Below are positions 8,014 through 17,271 of a stretch of 64,000 nt of DNA, in pieces. Below the pieces are notes generated by a model. It saw only the letters and a list, made by a program, of their open reading frames with translations, was not told the DNA's origin and searched no databases. The DNA is taken from positions 124,001 to 188,000 of the forward strand of contig NZ_FNZK01000005.1 of NCBI RefSeq assembly GCF_900109225.1. Direction: 5' to 3'. Origin of the DNA: Propionispira arboris (GTDB lineage Bacteria > Bacillota > Negativicutes > Selenomonadales > Selenomonadaceae). The position numbers were made by a program, and so were the translations under genes. Numbering within the stretch: position 1 is the stretch's first letter; every line of letters starts with the position of its first letter.

Positions 8014-8703
8014 GTGGACATTATAAATGAAGCAATACAGGTATTTACGGATGCAGGGATAGGCGACGCGGTTAGAGTAACGCTGGTTATGGCAGTGTGT
8101 TCAGTCACGATTTCTTCTTTTCTGGGGATCTCTCTGGGCCTTCTTTTGGAACAATATAATTTTCCGGGCAAGAGAGTTCTTATAAGAGTCAATCACACGC
8201 TGCTCGGTATCCCGCCTGTGGTAGTGGGCTTGCTTGTTTATTTGCTTTTAATGAGAAACGGCCCTTTGGGAATGCTGTCCCTTTTGTTTACAATAAAAGG
8301 CATGATTTTGGCGCAGATTATCATCATAACGCCTATTATAACCAGTATGGTTTATTCCTATGCGGTAAATACCGCGCCGGCAGTTCGGGCGTTTGCAGTC
8401 ACGATGGGGGCGAGCAAACGACAGACTAAGATATTGATTGTAAAGGAAATGAAGAATGAAATATACTTTGCAATTGTGACCGGCTTTGGCCGTGCCATTA
8501 GCGAAGTGGGTTCCGTCATGCTGGTTGGCGGCAATATTGAGGATCGGACAAGAACGATGACGACGGCGATTTCCATGTTGAAAAGCCAGGGTATATATAC
8601 TGAAGGGGTGACACTGGGCGTTCTTTTGCTTGTTTTTGCATTTATTCTGCAATGGGCGGCTGAAAGCTTCCAGAAAAGAGAGTTAGAAAATGAGAATTAT
8701 TAA
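8014..8703 (+). CDS. tupB: Tungstate ABC transporter permease TupB
   Basis: The 229-residue membrane protein has several hydrophobic helices and the ABC permease coupling loop (GRAISEVGSVMLVGG near residue 155-170) typical of TupB/ModB-like permeases. It starts with GTG behind GGGGGG. It overlaps the ATPase gene by 14 bases. The family and its neighbours make tungstate the expected substrate. Confidence 0.92.
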   Translation: MDIINEAIQVFTDAGIGDAVRVTLVMAVCSVTISSFLGISLGLLLEQYNFPGKRVLIRVNHTLLGIPPVVVGLLVYLLLMRNGPLGMLSLLFTIKGMILAQIIIITPIITSMVYSYAVNTAPAVRAFAVTMGASKRQTKILIVKEMKNEIYFAIVTGFGRAISEVGSVMLVGGNIEDRTRTMTTAISMLKSQGIYTEGVTLGVLLLVFAFILQWAAESFQKRELENENY

Positions 8704-9385
8704 TCTTAAAAAGAAGTTGGGAAAGTTTACGATTGATATACCATATTTGGAACTTGAAAGTGGTTGTATTCATGGCTTTATTGGCGAAAACGGCAGCGGG
8801 AAAACTACAACGGCCAAGCTTATAGCGGACATTTTGAAGCCTGATGCAGGTGAAATTCTTTATGATGGTTTGGATTCGCGAAGTATAACGATGACGGCTC
8901 AGAAACCATATATGCTTCATACTTCCGTCTATGAAAATATAATTTATCCGCTTAAAATTAGAAACATAAAGCCCAATGAAATTGAAATTGATACTATGCT
9001 CAAAAAATACGATTTATATGAGAAAAAGAAGCAGTATGCGAGATCTTTATCCAGTGGTGAGCAGCAGAAACTTTCCCTTTTAAGGACATTGATTTTCAAA
9101 CCGGAATTTGTGATTATCGATGAGACATTGTCAAACCTGTCCGCTGAAAGTCTGGAACTTTTTGAAAACCTGATCTTGGAAATTCAAAAAGCATGCTGTA
9201 TTACGTGGGTCCTTATCAGTCATCAGCCACATATTATCAATGAACTATGCGACACCGTTCACTTTTTTGCTAACGGCCGGTTGATCGAATCAGGAAAGAA
9301 AGAGCAAGTCTTTTTGTATTCTCAAAATCCAATCGTAAAAACCTATGTGCAAAGACAGGTGTTTGGATTATTGAAAGAGAGGTAG
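8690..9385 (+). CDS. tupC: Tungstate ABC transporter ATPase TupC
   Basis: The 231-residue ATPase has Walker A GENGSGKTT (32-40), the signature LSSGEQQKL near 120, and Walker B FVIIDE near 140. It powers uptake through TupB. It lacks the C-terminal TOBE domain seen in ModC, which fits Tup-type ATPases. The start lies inside the end of tupB, so the two are translationally coupled, and moeA follows three bases after its stop. Confidence 0.93.
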   Translation: MRIINLKKKLGKFTIDIPYLELESGCIHGFIGENGSGKTTTAKLIADILKPDAGEILYDGLDSRSITMTAQKPYMLHTSVYENIIYPLKIRNIKPNEIEIDTMLKKYDLYEKKKQYARSLSSGEQQKLSLLRTLIFKPEFVIIDETLSNLSAESLELFENLILEIQKACCITWVLISHQPHIINELCDTVHFFANGRLIESGKKEQVFLYSQNPIVKTYVQRQVFGLLKER

Positions 9386-9388
9386 CAT

Positions 9389-10615
9389 ATGGAATTACTT
9401 CAGACAAATACCTTACAATCTGCAAGAGAAAAACTTCTGGATTATTTGATGGGAAAGCATGATAAGAAAACGGTGAAGCTTATGGATGCGGAAGGTCAGG
9501 TGCTGGCTGAAGATATCCGAAGTCTCTCTCCTATTCCGTCTTTTCGGCGTTCCACTGTGGACGGATATGCGGTACTTAGCAGGGATACCCAGGGTGTAAG
9601 CGAGAGTATACCTGCCTTTCTGGAAAACGTAGAGGAAATTCGGATTGGCCATGAAGCGACATCCGTCCTGAAAAGTGGGCAGTGTGCCTATGTGCCTACT
9701 GGCGGTATGCTTCCTGAAGGAGCAGATGCCGTCGTCATGGTGGAATATTGTGAACCTTTTAGCTTGGAAAGTATAGCCGTGTACGACAGCGTTTCAGTGG
9801 GAAGAAATGTGGTCAATATTGGAGAAGATGTGGAAAGTAATGGTGTGATTTTAAAAAAAGGCACAACGCTGCATCCGCAGGCAATTGGCGCACTCGCATC
9901 TGCAGGAATTTCCCGTGTAAGTATTTATACATCCCTTAAACTCACAATTATTTCCACTGGAGATGAACTCGTATCATTGGACAAAGTTCCTGAATTGGGA
10001 CAGGTTCGGGATATTAATACGTATGCGTTAGAGTCCCTTGCGAAGAAAAACGGGTTTGATGTGGTTTCAACTTACGTTCTAAAAGATGAGGAAGAACTGC
10101 TCAAATCGGCAGTGCTTGATTCGATGCAGATAAGCGATATTGTGGTGATTTCGGGAGGCAGTTCGCAAGGCAAGCAGGACCTGACAGCACGAGTAATTGA
10201 TGCATTATCGGAACCGGGCGTATTTATACATGGAATTTCCATAAAACCGGGAAAACCTACGATTTTGGGCTATGACAAGCAGAGCAGTACAGCACTTATC
10301 GGGCTTCCCGGACATCCTGTCGCTGCCATGATCATTTTTGAGCTTATTGTCATATGGGTCAAAAACAAACTGATTGGGAAAAATGATGAAACATACATTT
10401 ACGCAAAGCTGAAAACGAATGTCGGCAGCGCTCCCGGTAAAACTACCTGTCAGATGGTCCGGTTGAGTGATTTTGAAGGAGAATATTTTGCTGAACCAAT
10501 ATTTGGCAAGTCAGGCATTATGTCAACTTTGACAGCCGCCAATGGATATACATTGATTGACATGAATAAGGAAGGACTTCACAAAGGCGAAATCGTTAAA
10601 GTGTTTTTAATCTAA
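9389..10615 (+). CDS. moeA: Molybdopterin molybdenum/tungsten transferase MoeA (first copy)
   Basis: MoeA inserts the metal oxyanion into adenylated molybdopterin. The 408-residue protein shows the family motifs RSTVDGYA near 49, PTGGMLPEGADAVVMVE near 103, STGDEL near 190 and GGSSQGKQD with KPGKPT in the MPT-binding domain. It follows tupC directly, which suggests metal delivery from the same transporter. A second MoeA follows at once; paired MoeA proteins are known in tungsten-using organisms and may separate W from Mo loading, which here is inference. Confidence 0.93.
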   Translation: MELLQTNTLQSAREKLLDYLMGKHDKKTVKLMDAEGQVLAEDIRSLSPIPSFRRSTVDGYAVLSRDTQGVSESIPAFLENVEEIRIGHEATSVLKSGQCAYVPTGGMLPEGADAVVMVEYCEPFSLESIAVYDSVSVGRNVVNIGEDVESNGVILKKGTTLHPQAIGALASAGISRVSIYTSLKLTIISTGDELVSLDKVPELGQVRDINTYALESLAKKNGFDVVSTYVLKDEEELLKSAVLDSMQISDIVVISGGSSQGKQDLTARVIDALSEPGVFIHGISIKPGKPTILGYDKQSSTALIGLPGHPVAAMIIFELIVIWVKNKLIGKNDETYIYAKLKTNVGSAPGKTTCQMVRLSDFEGEYFAEPIFGKSGIMSTLTAANGYTLIDMNKEGLHKGEIVKVFLI

Positions 10616-10657
10616 CAAAGCAACTCGACTCTTGACGCCTGAAAGGTGGTTATAAAT

Positions 10658-12565
10658 TTGGGAAATAGAAATTTATATTTAAGTAATACCCCTGTAGAAG
10701 AAGCTTTATCAACTTATATTGATGCGCTCAAAGGTAAAATTGCGGCATCCAGCGAAACGATACCTACGATTGAGGCACTGAACCGGGTTACAAAATCGGC
10801 GGTTTATGCAAAATACTGTTCCCCATTATATAATGCTGCGGCCATGGATGGTGTCATGGTCATTTCCTCGCATACAAACGGGGCTTCGGAGGGAAAACCG
10901 TTGGATCTGGTGCCCGGCAGGGATTATAAGATTATCGATACAGGTGATCCGATTTCTCCCCCTTATGATGCTGTAATCATGGCGGAAGATTTGATCGAAC
11001 TGGGTGACGGAAAGTTAAGAATTATTGCGTCGGCTGCACCGTGGGATCATGTACGCCCGATTGGTGAAGATATTGTGGCGGGAGAAATGATCCTGCCGAG
11101 TAACCATTTGATCCGTCCTATCGATATTGGAGTGTTGCTGTCCGCGGGTATACTGAACCTTGAAGTAATTAAAAAACCGCGGGTTGCCATTTTCCCTACA
11201 GGCACTGAAATTATTGAACCTACTGAAAAACCTAAGGAAGGCGACATTATTGAATCCAATTCCCGTATGTTTGAAAATATGGTCAATGTTAAGGGCGGAA
11301 TTGCTTTTCGGTTCCCGCCTGTCGAAGATAACTACGATAAGATAAAAGAAAAAGTTGCCGCCGCTTCTAGAGAGTATGATTTAGTAATTGTAAATGCTGG
11401 ATCAAGTGCCGGGACAGAGGATTTTACGGTTCATGTATTAAGAGAACTGGGCATAGTCATTATTCATGGCGTTGCGATAAAACCTGGGAAGCCGGTTATA
11501 CTTGCCATTGTAAATGATAAACCAGTCATTGGGCTGCCAGGCTATCCTGTGTCGGCTTATATCGGGTTTGAAAACTTTGTATCTCCAGTTCTTAGTATGT
11601 ATTTGGATCAAAAAATGATCGCAAAGGAAACAGGCATTGAGGCTATTATGGCAAAACGTATTGTCTCCAGTTTGAAGCATAAAGAATATGTTCACGTGAA
11701 AGTTGGCAGCGTAGGAGAAAAAATTATTGCTGCACCTTTAGCACGTGGTGCCGGAGCGGCTATGTCACTGGTACGTGCGGATGGCTTCTGCGTGATTGAG
11801 CAGAACAGTGAAGGTCTGGAAGCGGGGGAAAAGGTTCGAGTTGAGTTATATCGCAGCCTTGAGGAAATTAGAAATACTTTGGTGATCATCGGGAGTCATG
11901 ACCTGATGATCGATGTAATTGCGGATATGATGCCGAACCGATATAAAAATATGTATATATCCAGTACACACGTGGGAAGTATGGGGGGGCTGATGGCGCT
12001 AAAACGCGGCGAAGCGCATATGGCGCCGATTCACTTGCTAGATGAGAATACGGGAGCATACAATGTTACGTATATCAGGCAGATGTTCAGCAATCAAGTG
12101 GCAATCATCCGGGGCGTTGGAAGAGTGCAGGGATTTATCGTAAAAAAAGGCAATCCGTTGGATATCCACAAAATTGAAGATCTTAAAAAAAACCGATATG
12201 TGAACCGGCAAAGAGGAGCGGGTACCAGAATTCTATTTGATTTTATGCTGAAAAAAGCGAAACTTGATTCTGCCGAAATCAACGGCTATGCCAATGAGAT
12301 GACAACACATATGGCGGTTGCCGCGTTGGTTCAAAGTGAAAGTGCAGACGTTGGACTGGGAATTCAGTCTGCAGCTAAGGCAATGGGACTAGATTTTGTG
12401 CCTGTAGGACTGGAAGAATATGATTTTGCTATACCAAAGGAGTATCTGGAACTTGAATGTGTGAAAGCTTTTATCAGTATACTTAAAAGTGAGGAATTTA
12501 AGGAAAAGCTCACTGAGCTTGGCGGATATACCGGGGACCATTTGGGAGAAATTATCAATTTGTAA
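10658..12565 (+). CDS. MoeA fused to a periplasmic-binding-protein-like domain (second copy)
   Basis: Residues 1 to about 405 form a complete MoeA (AAMDGVM, ADAV-like MAEDL, FPTGTEI, AGSSAGTEDFT, KPGKPV, GLPGYPVSAY). The remaining 225 residues form a type 2 binding-protein-like domain (GSHDLMIDV, GSMGGLMAL, NRQRGAGTRILFD, DVGLGIQSAA). The domain has no signal peptide and so is cytoplasmic; in this known fusion family it is thought to sense or bind the metal oxyanion or a cofactor. TTG 10658 is placed by AAAGGTGG eight bases upstream. Its 635 residues fit the fusion family. It probably works beside the first MoeA. Confidence 0.9.
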   Translation: MGNRNLYLSNTPVEEALSTYIDALKGKIAASSETIPTIEALNRVTKSAVYAKYCSPLYNAAAMDGVMVISSHTNGASEGKPLDLVPGRDYKIIDTGDPISPPYDAVIMAEDLIELGDGKLRIIASAAPWDHVRPIGEDIVAGEMILPSNHLIRPIDIGVLLSAGILNLEVIKKPRVAIFPTGTEIIEPTEKPKEGDIIESNSRMFENMVNVKGGIAFRFPPVEDNYDKIKEKVAAASREYDLVIVNAGSSAGTEDFTVHVLRELGIVIIHGVAIKPGKPVILAIVNDKPVIGLPGYPVSAYIGFENFVSPVLSMYLDQKMIAKETGIEAIMAKRIVSSLKHKEYVHVKVGSVGEKIIAAPLARGAGAAMSLVRADGFCVIEQNSEGLEAGEKVRVELYRSLEEIRNTLVIIGSHDLMIDVIADMMPNRYKNMYISSTHVGSMGGLMALKRGEAHMAPIHLLDENTGAYNVTYIRQMFSNQVAIIRGVGRVQGFIVKKGNPLDIHKIEDLKKNRYVNRQRGAGTRILFDFMLKKAKLDSAEINGYANEMTTHMAVAALVQSESADVGLGIQSAAKAMGLDFVPVGLEEYDFAIPKEYLELECVKAFISILKSEEFKEKLTELGGYTGDHLGEIINL

Positions 12566-12590
12566 ATGGGATTTATGGGAGGCTTTGAGC

Positions 12591-14075
12591 ATGTATGATT
12601 TTGACGTAATTGTAATAGGCGGCGGCATACTGGGCTGCTTTACAGCCCGGAACCTTGCAAAATATCGTCTGAAGACGGCAGTCCTTGAAGAACGTGAAGA
12701 TTTATGCACAGGCATCAGCCGAGCCAACACAGCGATTGTATACAGCGGCTGCGATACAAAACCAGGTACCTTAAAAAGTCAAATGTGTGTCCATGCAGCG
12801 CAGAGCTTTGAGTCTTTGTGCACTGAACTCGCGGTTCGCTATAAACAATGCGGCTCTATCATGGTTTGCTGTGGTCCCAAAGGGGAAGAAATATTGCGCA
12901 AAAAGCTGTCACAAGGTTTGGCAAACGGTGTCAGGGGACTTAGACTGCTTGATCGAGATGAAATTCTGGCACTTGAACCGAAGCTCTGTGCCAATGTCCG
13001 GCGGGGGCTTTATGCTCCGGAATCCGGAACGGTTATACCGTGGGAACTTGGTCTGGCTGCGGCGGAAAACGCAGTCCGCAATGGCGTCAAAATTATGTTG
13101 AACACAAAAGTAACAAAAATCAAGAAAAAGAAAGATGGCTATGTTGTCTATTCGGCAAACACCGCTTTTTCTGCGCGGGGCGTGATTAATTGTGCGGGTA
13201 TGTACGCGGATGAAATTTTAGAAAAAGTAGAGAAACCTTCTGTGCGAATTTTTCCGGATTCGGGAGATTACATCGTACTTGATACAAAAGCAGGTCACTA
13301 CATTCAACACGTTGTTTTTTACGAACCGGAAGAAAGGGAGGAACGGTTGACACTTGTCCCAACAGTTGAAGGCAATATTCTCATTGGTTCAACAAAAAAT
13401 CAATCAGATGAAAAAGATATTTTTAAAACCGCTGGTGCCAGCATTGAAAAACTTAAATCTATTATCTCAGAGATTGTTCCCGATCTGCCGATGAAACATG
13501 TAATCAGGTCATTCGGCGCAATCAGGCCAAATCCATACTATGTGAGTTTTGATTCCGAGAGTGGATTATATGTGCCGATGGAAAAGGCAATCCATAGCTT
13601 TAGCATTATTGAATCGAAAGAAAATCCGGCGTTTTTAAGTCTTATCGGCATAAAGACGCCAGGGCTCACTTGTGCAAATGAACTGGGATGCTATGCAGCC
13701 GATAGAATGGCATCCATGTTAGGCACGGAGGTTAACACAGAGTTCCGTCCGAAGGAGACAGCCCCTCTGAGGCTGAATGACTTGTCGCTTAGCGAACGGG
13801 CGAATCTCATCCAAGACAATTCTGCCTATGGTAAGATTGTCTGCCGATGCAGAAATATTTCAGCAGGGGAAATCATAAACAGTATACATCGTCATCCAGG
13901 CGCCGTGACCGTTGACGGAGTGAAACGGAGAACAGGAGCAAGCTCAGGAAGGTGCCAGGGAAGTTTCTGTACACAGCGAATTATGGAGCTTCTGGCACGC
14001 GAACAAAATGTTTCAGTCGATTCGGTCAATAAAGATGGCCCTGGCTCAGATATCATTCAGAATGAAAAATTTTGA
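12591..14075 (+). CDS. FAD-dependent oxidoreductase with C-terminal BFD-type [2Fe-2S] domain (GlpA-like)
   Basis: The 494-residue flavoprotein has an N-terminal FAD site (GGGILGCFTARNLA), a DAO-fold body and a C-terminal BFD-type domain with CRCRN and GRCQGSFC cysteines that likely holds an iron-sulfur cluster. The layout matches GlpA-type glycerol-3-phosphate or 2-hydroxyacid dehydrogenases of anaerobes. The next gene is the usual partner flavoprotein. ATG 12591 has GGAGG at eight bases. The substrate cannot be read from sequence; glycerol-3-phosphate is the default guess. It lies 25 bases after the moeA fusion, so it may share the transcript. Confidence 0.85.
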   Translation: MYDFDVIVIGGGILGCFTARNLAKYRLKTAVLEEREDLCTGISRANTAIVYSGCDTKPGTLKSQMCVHAAQSFESLCTELAVRYKQCGSIMVCCGPKGEEILRKKLSQGLANGVRGLRLLDRDEILALEPKLCANVRRGLYAPESGTVIPWELGLAAAENAVRNGVKIMLNTKVTKIKKKKDGYVVYSANTAFSARGVINCAGMYADEILEKVEKPSVRIFPDSGDYIVLDTKAGHYIQHVVFYEPEEREERLTLVPTVEGNILIGSTKNQSDEKDIFKTAGASIEKLKSIISEIVPDLPMKHVIRSFGAIRPNPYYVSFDSESGLYVPMEKAIHSFSIIESKENPAFLSLIGIKTPGLTCANELGCYAADRMASMLGTEVNTEFRPKETAPLRLNDLSLSERANLIQDNSAYGKIVCRCRNISAGEIINSIHRHPGAVTVDGVKRRTGASSGRCQGSFCTQRIMELLAREQNVSVDSVNKDGPGSDIIQNEKF

Positions 14076-14181
14076 AACGGTAGTGTTTTTTGAAAACGTA
14101 ACACTTCAATTGCAGTCAACGATTTGGTTGTTCCTATAGAGTATCTTATAGAATTGTTGTGAAAGGATGGCTTCAGTAACT

Positions 14182-15261
14182 ATGAAATATGACCTTGTCG
14201 TTGTCGGCGGCGGCCCTGCCGGGATGGCAGCGGCGCTTCGTGCGCAAAAAGAAAGTGTCTCAAATATTCTCCTTGTTGAACGGGAGGAAGAACTCGGCGG
14301 AGTGCTGAGGCAATGTGTACATTTCGGCTTTGGACTCATCTATTTTGGCGAAGAACTCACCGGTCCACAGTACGCAGAGCGATTTGCTATAAAAATTAGA
14401 CAATCCAATATAGATGTATTTGTAGCTACATCCGTTGTCCAGCTTAAGCCGGATGGGGTGCTGGTTTTAAGCGGAGAAAAGTGCGGCCTTTTGGAGGTGA
14501 AAGCACAAGCTGTAATTCTTGCATCCGGTTGTCGGGAGCGCCCTCTTGGGACTATCCCCTTAACAGGGACACGACCTTCTGGGATTTTTACTGCCGGCAT
14601 GGCACAGAAAATGATGAACCTTGGAGGCTATGAAATTGGGAAAAGATTTGTTATTCTTGGCTCGGGCGACATAGGGCTTATCATGGCGAGGCAGTTGAAA
14701 CTTTTGAACAGAGATGTACTTGCGGTGATCGAAAAAGAGAAACAATGCGGCGGTCTTGAACGGAACAGGGTTCACTGTCTTGAAAAATATCATATTCCTT
14801 TACAACTCCGTTGTACCGTTACGGAAATTCACGGAAAAAACAGGATTACAGGCGTAACGATAAAAAATTTGTTCAACGAACAGGAGGAGTTTTTAGCCTG
14901 CGATACGCTCATTACCTCAATCGGTTTGATTCCTGAACGCGAGCTAGCGGAAGAAGTTTATTCCGATGGCAGACTTCCAGACTGGCTGTTCTTATGCGGA
15001 AATGCTTGTTATGTCCATGATGCTGTCGATGATGTAACGCTTGAAGCGGAAGAAACCGGAAGGCTTGCAGCACAATTTGTTGTCAGCGGCAAAATTACAA
15101 AAAGGGCGAAACATATTTCTTCAAGAACAGGAAATGCAGCCAATTCTGACATTATTTGCATCGGCTGTCCAAAAGCCTGCGCCTTGATAAAAACGGACAA
15201 TGGTTTTGCGGGTGCCGTGTGTGGGCGAAAGGATCCAGTTCCGTCTTGCCTATGTCATTAG
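14182..15261 (+). CDS. FAD/NAD(P)-dependent oxidoreductase with truncated DUF1667-like tail
   Basis: The 359-residue protein is a pyridine-nucleotide-disulfide-oxidoreductase-like flavoprotein (GGGPAGMAAALRA at the start, GSGDIGLIMAR in the middle). Such proteins sit beside GlpA-like enzymes and a small DUF1667 protein. The last 30 residues begin like DUF1667 (CIGCPKACAL) but stop soon after at SCLCH, so a fused partner seems cut off. The DNA just downstream is degenerate, consistent with a breakpoint near 15240. ATG 14167 abuts AAAGG and ATG 14182 is 15 bases away; neither is ideal and I use the second. Confidence 0.8.
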   Translation: MKYDLVVVGGGPAGMAAALRAQKESVSNILLVEREEELGGVLRQCVHFGFGLIYFGEELTGPQYAERFAIKIRQSNIDVFVATSVVQLKPDGVLVLSGEKCGLLEVKAQAVILASGCRERPLGTIPLTGTRPSGIFTAGMAQKMMNLGGYEIGKRFVILGSGDIGLIMARQLKLLNRDVLAVIEKEKQCGGLERNRVHCLEKYHIPLQLRCTVTEIHGKNRITGVTIKNLFNEQEEFLACDTLITSIGLIPERELAEEVYSDGRLPDWLFLCGNACYVHDAVDDVTLEAEETGRLAAQFVVSGKITKRAKHISSRTGNAANSDIICIGCPKACALIKTDNGFAGAVCGRKDPVPSCLCH

Positions 15262-15332
15262 CACGATCATAAGTAGACGTAATAACAATGATTTGCTAAC
15301 GTTTGTATTGGTGGGTATGGTTTTATATTTCA

Positions 15333-15508
15333 GTGTCCTATATAGGGGGAGCATATCAATATCACGTGTGGCAGTCTCTTTTCTTGGTATCATGAAAGAT
15401 ATTCGTAACATGCGAGAAAGTGTTATACTATCAGAATTGGTGATACTTATTTAAGGAGAAATAAATATGGATGATTTTATTAAAATTGGAATAAAGGAAA
15501 TATTCTAG
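15333..15508 (+). pseudogene. Decayed copy of the 5' region of the amidotransferase gene at 35460
   Basis: From about 15333 the sequence closely follows 35326-35499: the upstream stretch, the ribosome binding site AAGGAG and the first codons. The frame starting at ATG 15467 reads MDDFIKIGI like the intact MDNFVEIGI, then stops at TAG 15506-15508. It is therefore a truncated duplicate of that gene's leader and start. Confidence 0.75.
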
Positions 15509-15731
15509 TGAATATTTTCATGCCAGCGAAAAAGTCCTTGCATATCAGAAGCAAATCAAAAATGCACATTGCCCTTGGATTTGGAGAAAACTTTGGAACA
15601 ACTTGATGATGAATATAATTATATGATTCTGAGCGGAATGGATGTATATTATTGACAAGGTTTTTCTGATGCAGTCCGGTTGATTATGGAGACAATGAGT
15701 TGGCCCCCAACGCGGAGTTAAAAGGAACGTG

Positions 15732-15770
15732 CACCCTGGTGATTTTAAAAATCGCTTGGGTGTTTCTTTT
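15732..15770 (+). terminator. Probable intrinsic terminator
   Basis: A hairpin with CACCC...GGGTG at its base and GATTT...AAATC near the loop (15732-15762), with a few mismatches, is followed by TTTCTTTT. It lies downstream of the broken coding remnants. Confidence 0.55.
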
Positions 15771-15919
15771 TGCTTATTTGCTGTATTTTTTCACTTCACG
15801 GAAGGTGATTTTTTTAAGTTAGGGCTCTCTCATAAACGGGATATGCGGAAGTATGTCAAACAGATATTTCAAATATTTGTATTCGTTTATTTTATTAGCC
15901 TTCACATTTCTAAGGAACA

Positions 15920-16168
15920 ATGGGGGCGTGTTTTTTTTCGTTAATAAAGATACTATAAGAAAAAAAATCCGGTCTGGTGGGAAGATGAGTTGGCTTCACA
16001 ATCGGAACTGAAATGCAAAAAATACACTGGATAGAATCGAAAAGACACAAGCCCAAAACACAGTCGGCTCCGTACAGGGATATAACGAATCCGCTTTCTG
16101 AATTTCAGTATAGAAGATTCATTATAATCGTGTTCAGAAAATGTTTTAATTTATGGTACCATTATAGA
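15920..16168. repeat. Dispersed inverted-repeat element, copy 1 (right end lost)
   Basis: This copy begins with ATGGGGGCGTG followed by a T-run and TTAATAAAGATACTATAAG, then matches copies at 24099 and 38551 through the shared core (for example CACAGTCGGCTC and ATTTATGGTACCATTATA). It loses similarity before the right terminal repeat. It carries no gene. Size and inverted ends in copy 3 suggest a MITE-like element. Confidence 0.8.
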
Positions 16169-16209
16169 TTCAGCACACAGCATCATTGAGACTCTCCTTT
16201 AAGTAAATT

Positions 16210-17271
16210 TTAATAGTGTATAACATTTCCGCTATTTTTGATTTTATGGATGATGGGGAGTGCTTCTTTGCTTTGGAAAAAGCGCCAAGTTGTTTCTGGT
16301 ACAAGGTTCTTTAATACATTTATAGCGTCATCCTGGAGTGCTTTTCTTACGATAGAAGCGCTGATAATGTTGCCTTTTGCTTTTTTTCGAGGAATCACAA
16401 TACAGTCAATTCCTGCTTGAGGTAGTTTTTCGTGCATAATTTGATTATAAATTCCGGTAACTTGACTTAATGGTTCCTCCCCTATGTAACGACAATGGAT
16501 GCCTAATACAGATGATATTTTTTTAAAAATCTCCAAATCGAGTTCAGCCTGACTGCTTATGACAGCGACTTCATCCTTTTGAAAATAACTGGGGAAAGTG
16601 GCATTGCTGACAATGTAAGGCCCGCTGTCGTGATAAATAATATTGTGCAGATGGGAAGTTCCTTCTATGACAAGTTTCTTTCGGATGGAAAAAGGAATCA
16701 AACTAGCATCTTCACTCACTATAAAGAGATGTAGAATATCATTTTCTGATGCGGCTCTTTCTACAAGGTGCAGATGACCTAGAGTAAAAGGATTGGCATT
16801 CAAGACAATTGCTGCGATTTTACTTTGCTCAGAAACCAGAGAATTTTGCTTCTTATCGGAAAGTGCATGTAGATAATCAGCGAAGCCATTACGTCGGTTT
16901 TCCATAAAGACCACTTGATCTTCTATGCGGATAATTTCATAAAAGCCTAAGTCATCAAAAAACTTGGCGGTATTACATTTTGTATAGAGAAATAAATGAC
17001 AATTACCGCGAGCATATTCGAATTCAACGAGATGAGTGATCATTTTATTTAGAAGTCCTTCACTTTGATGGGTATTACTTACAGCGAGGCAACGCAGGGT
17101 ATTACCAAAACAACTGCCTGTAGCAATGATTTTCATATCATCATCATAAATTCCGCAAATGTAATCAAGATTTTTATCACGGTGGATACCTTCTTCTTCT
17201 AGCAACAAATCGATTTGCTGAAGGCTTGCTTTATCTGATAAATAAATTTTAGAAACATTATAGTCAAACAT
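16210..17271 (-). CDS. citC: [Citrate (pro-3S)-lyase] ligase CitC
   Basis: CitC acetylates the thiol of the CitD prosthetic group with acetate and ATP, switching citrate lyase on. The 353-residue protein has an N-terminal GNAT-like domain and a C-terminal nucleotidyltransferase domain with NANPFTLGHLHLVE near residue 160 and the ISAS.VR motif near 322. The length is normal. The gene overlaps the LysR gene upstream by eight bases, so both come from one leftward transcript diverging from citDEF. A decayed second citC lies inside the cit operon. Confidence 0.95.
   Translation of the reverse strand: MFDYNVSKIYLSDKASLQQIDLLLEEEGIHRDKNLDYICGIYDDDMKIIATGSCFGNTLRCLAVSNTHQSEGLLNKMITHLVEFEYARGNCHLFLYTKCNTAKFFDDLGFYEIIRIEDQVVFMENRRNGFADYLHALSDKKQNSLVSEQSKIAAIVLNANPFTLGHLHLVERAASENDILHLFIVSEDASLIPFSIRKKLVIEGTSHLHNIIYHDSGPYIVSNATFPSYFQKDEVAVISSQAELDLEIFKKISSVLGIHCRYIGEEPLSQVTGIYNQIMHEKLPQAGIDCIVIPRKKAKGNIISASIVRKALQDDAINVLKNLVPETTWRFFQSKEALPIIHKIKNSGNVIHY

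Larger units (their letters stand above)
15509..16209. other. Gene-free, degenerate stretch
   Basis: No intact gene is seen here. At 15510-15660 short frames such as EYFHASEKVLAYQKQI and DDEYNYMILSGMDVYY look like pieces of one broken coding sequence that I do not recognise. A terminator-like hairpin follows, then a copy of the dispersed element; both are listed separately. Confidence 0.6.
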
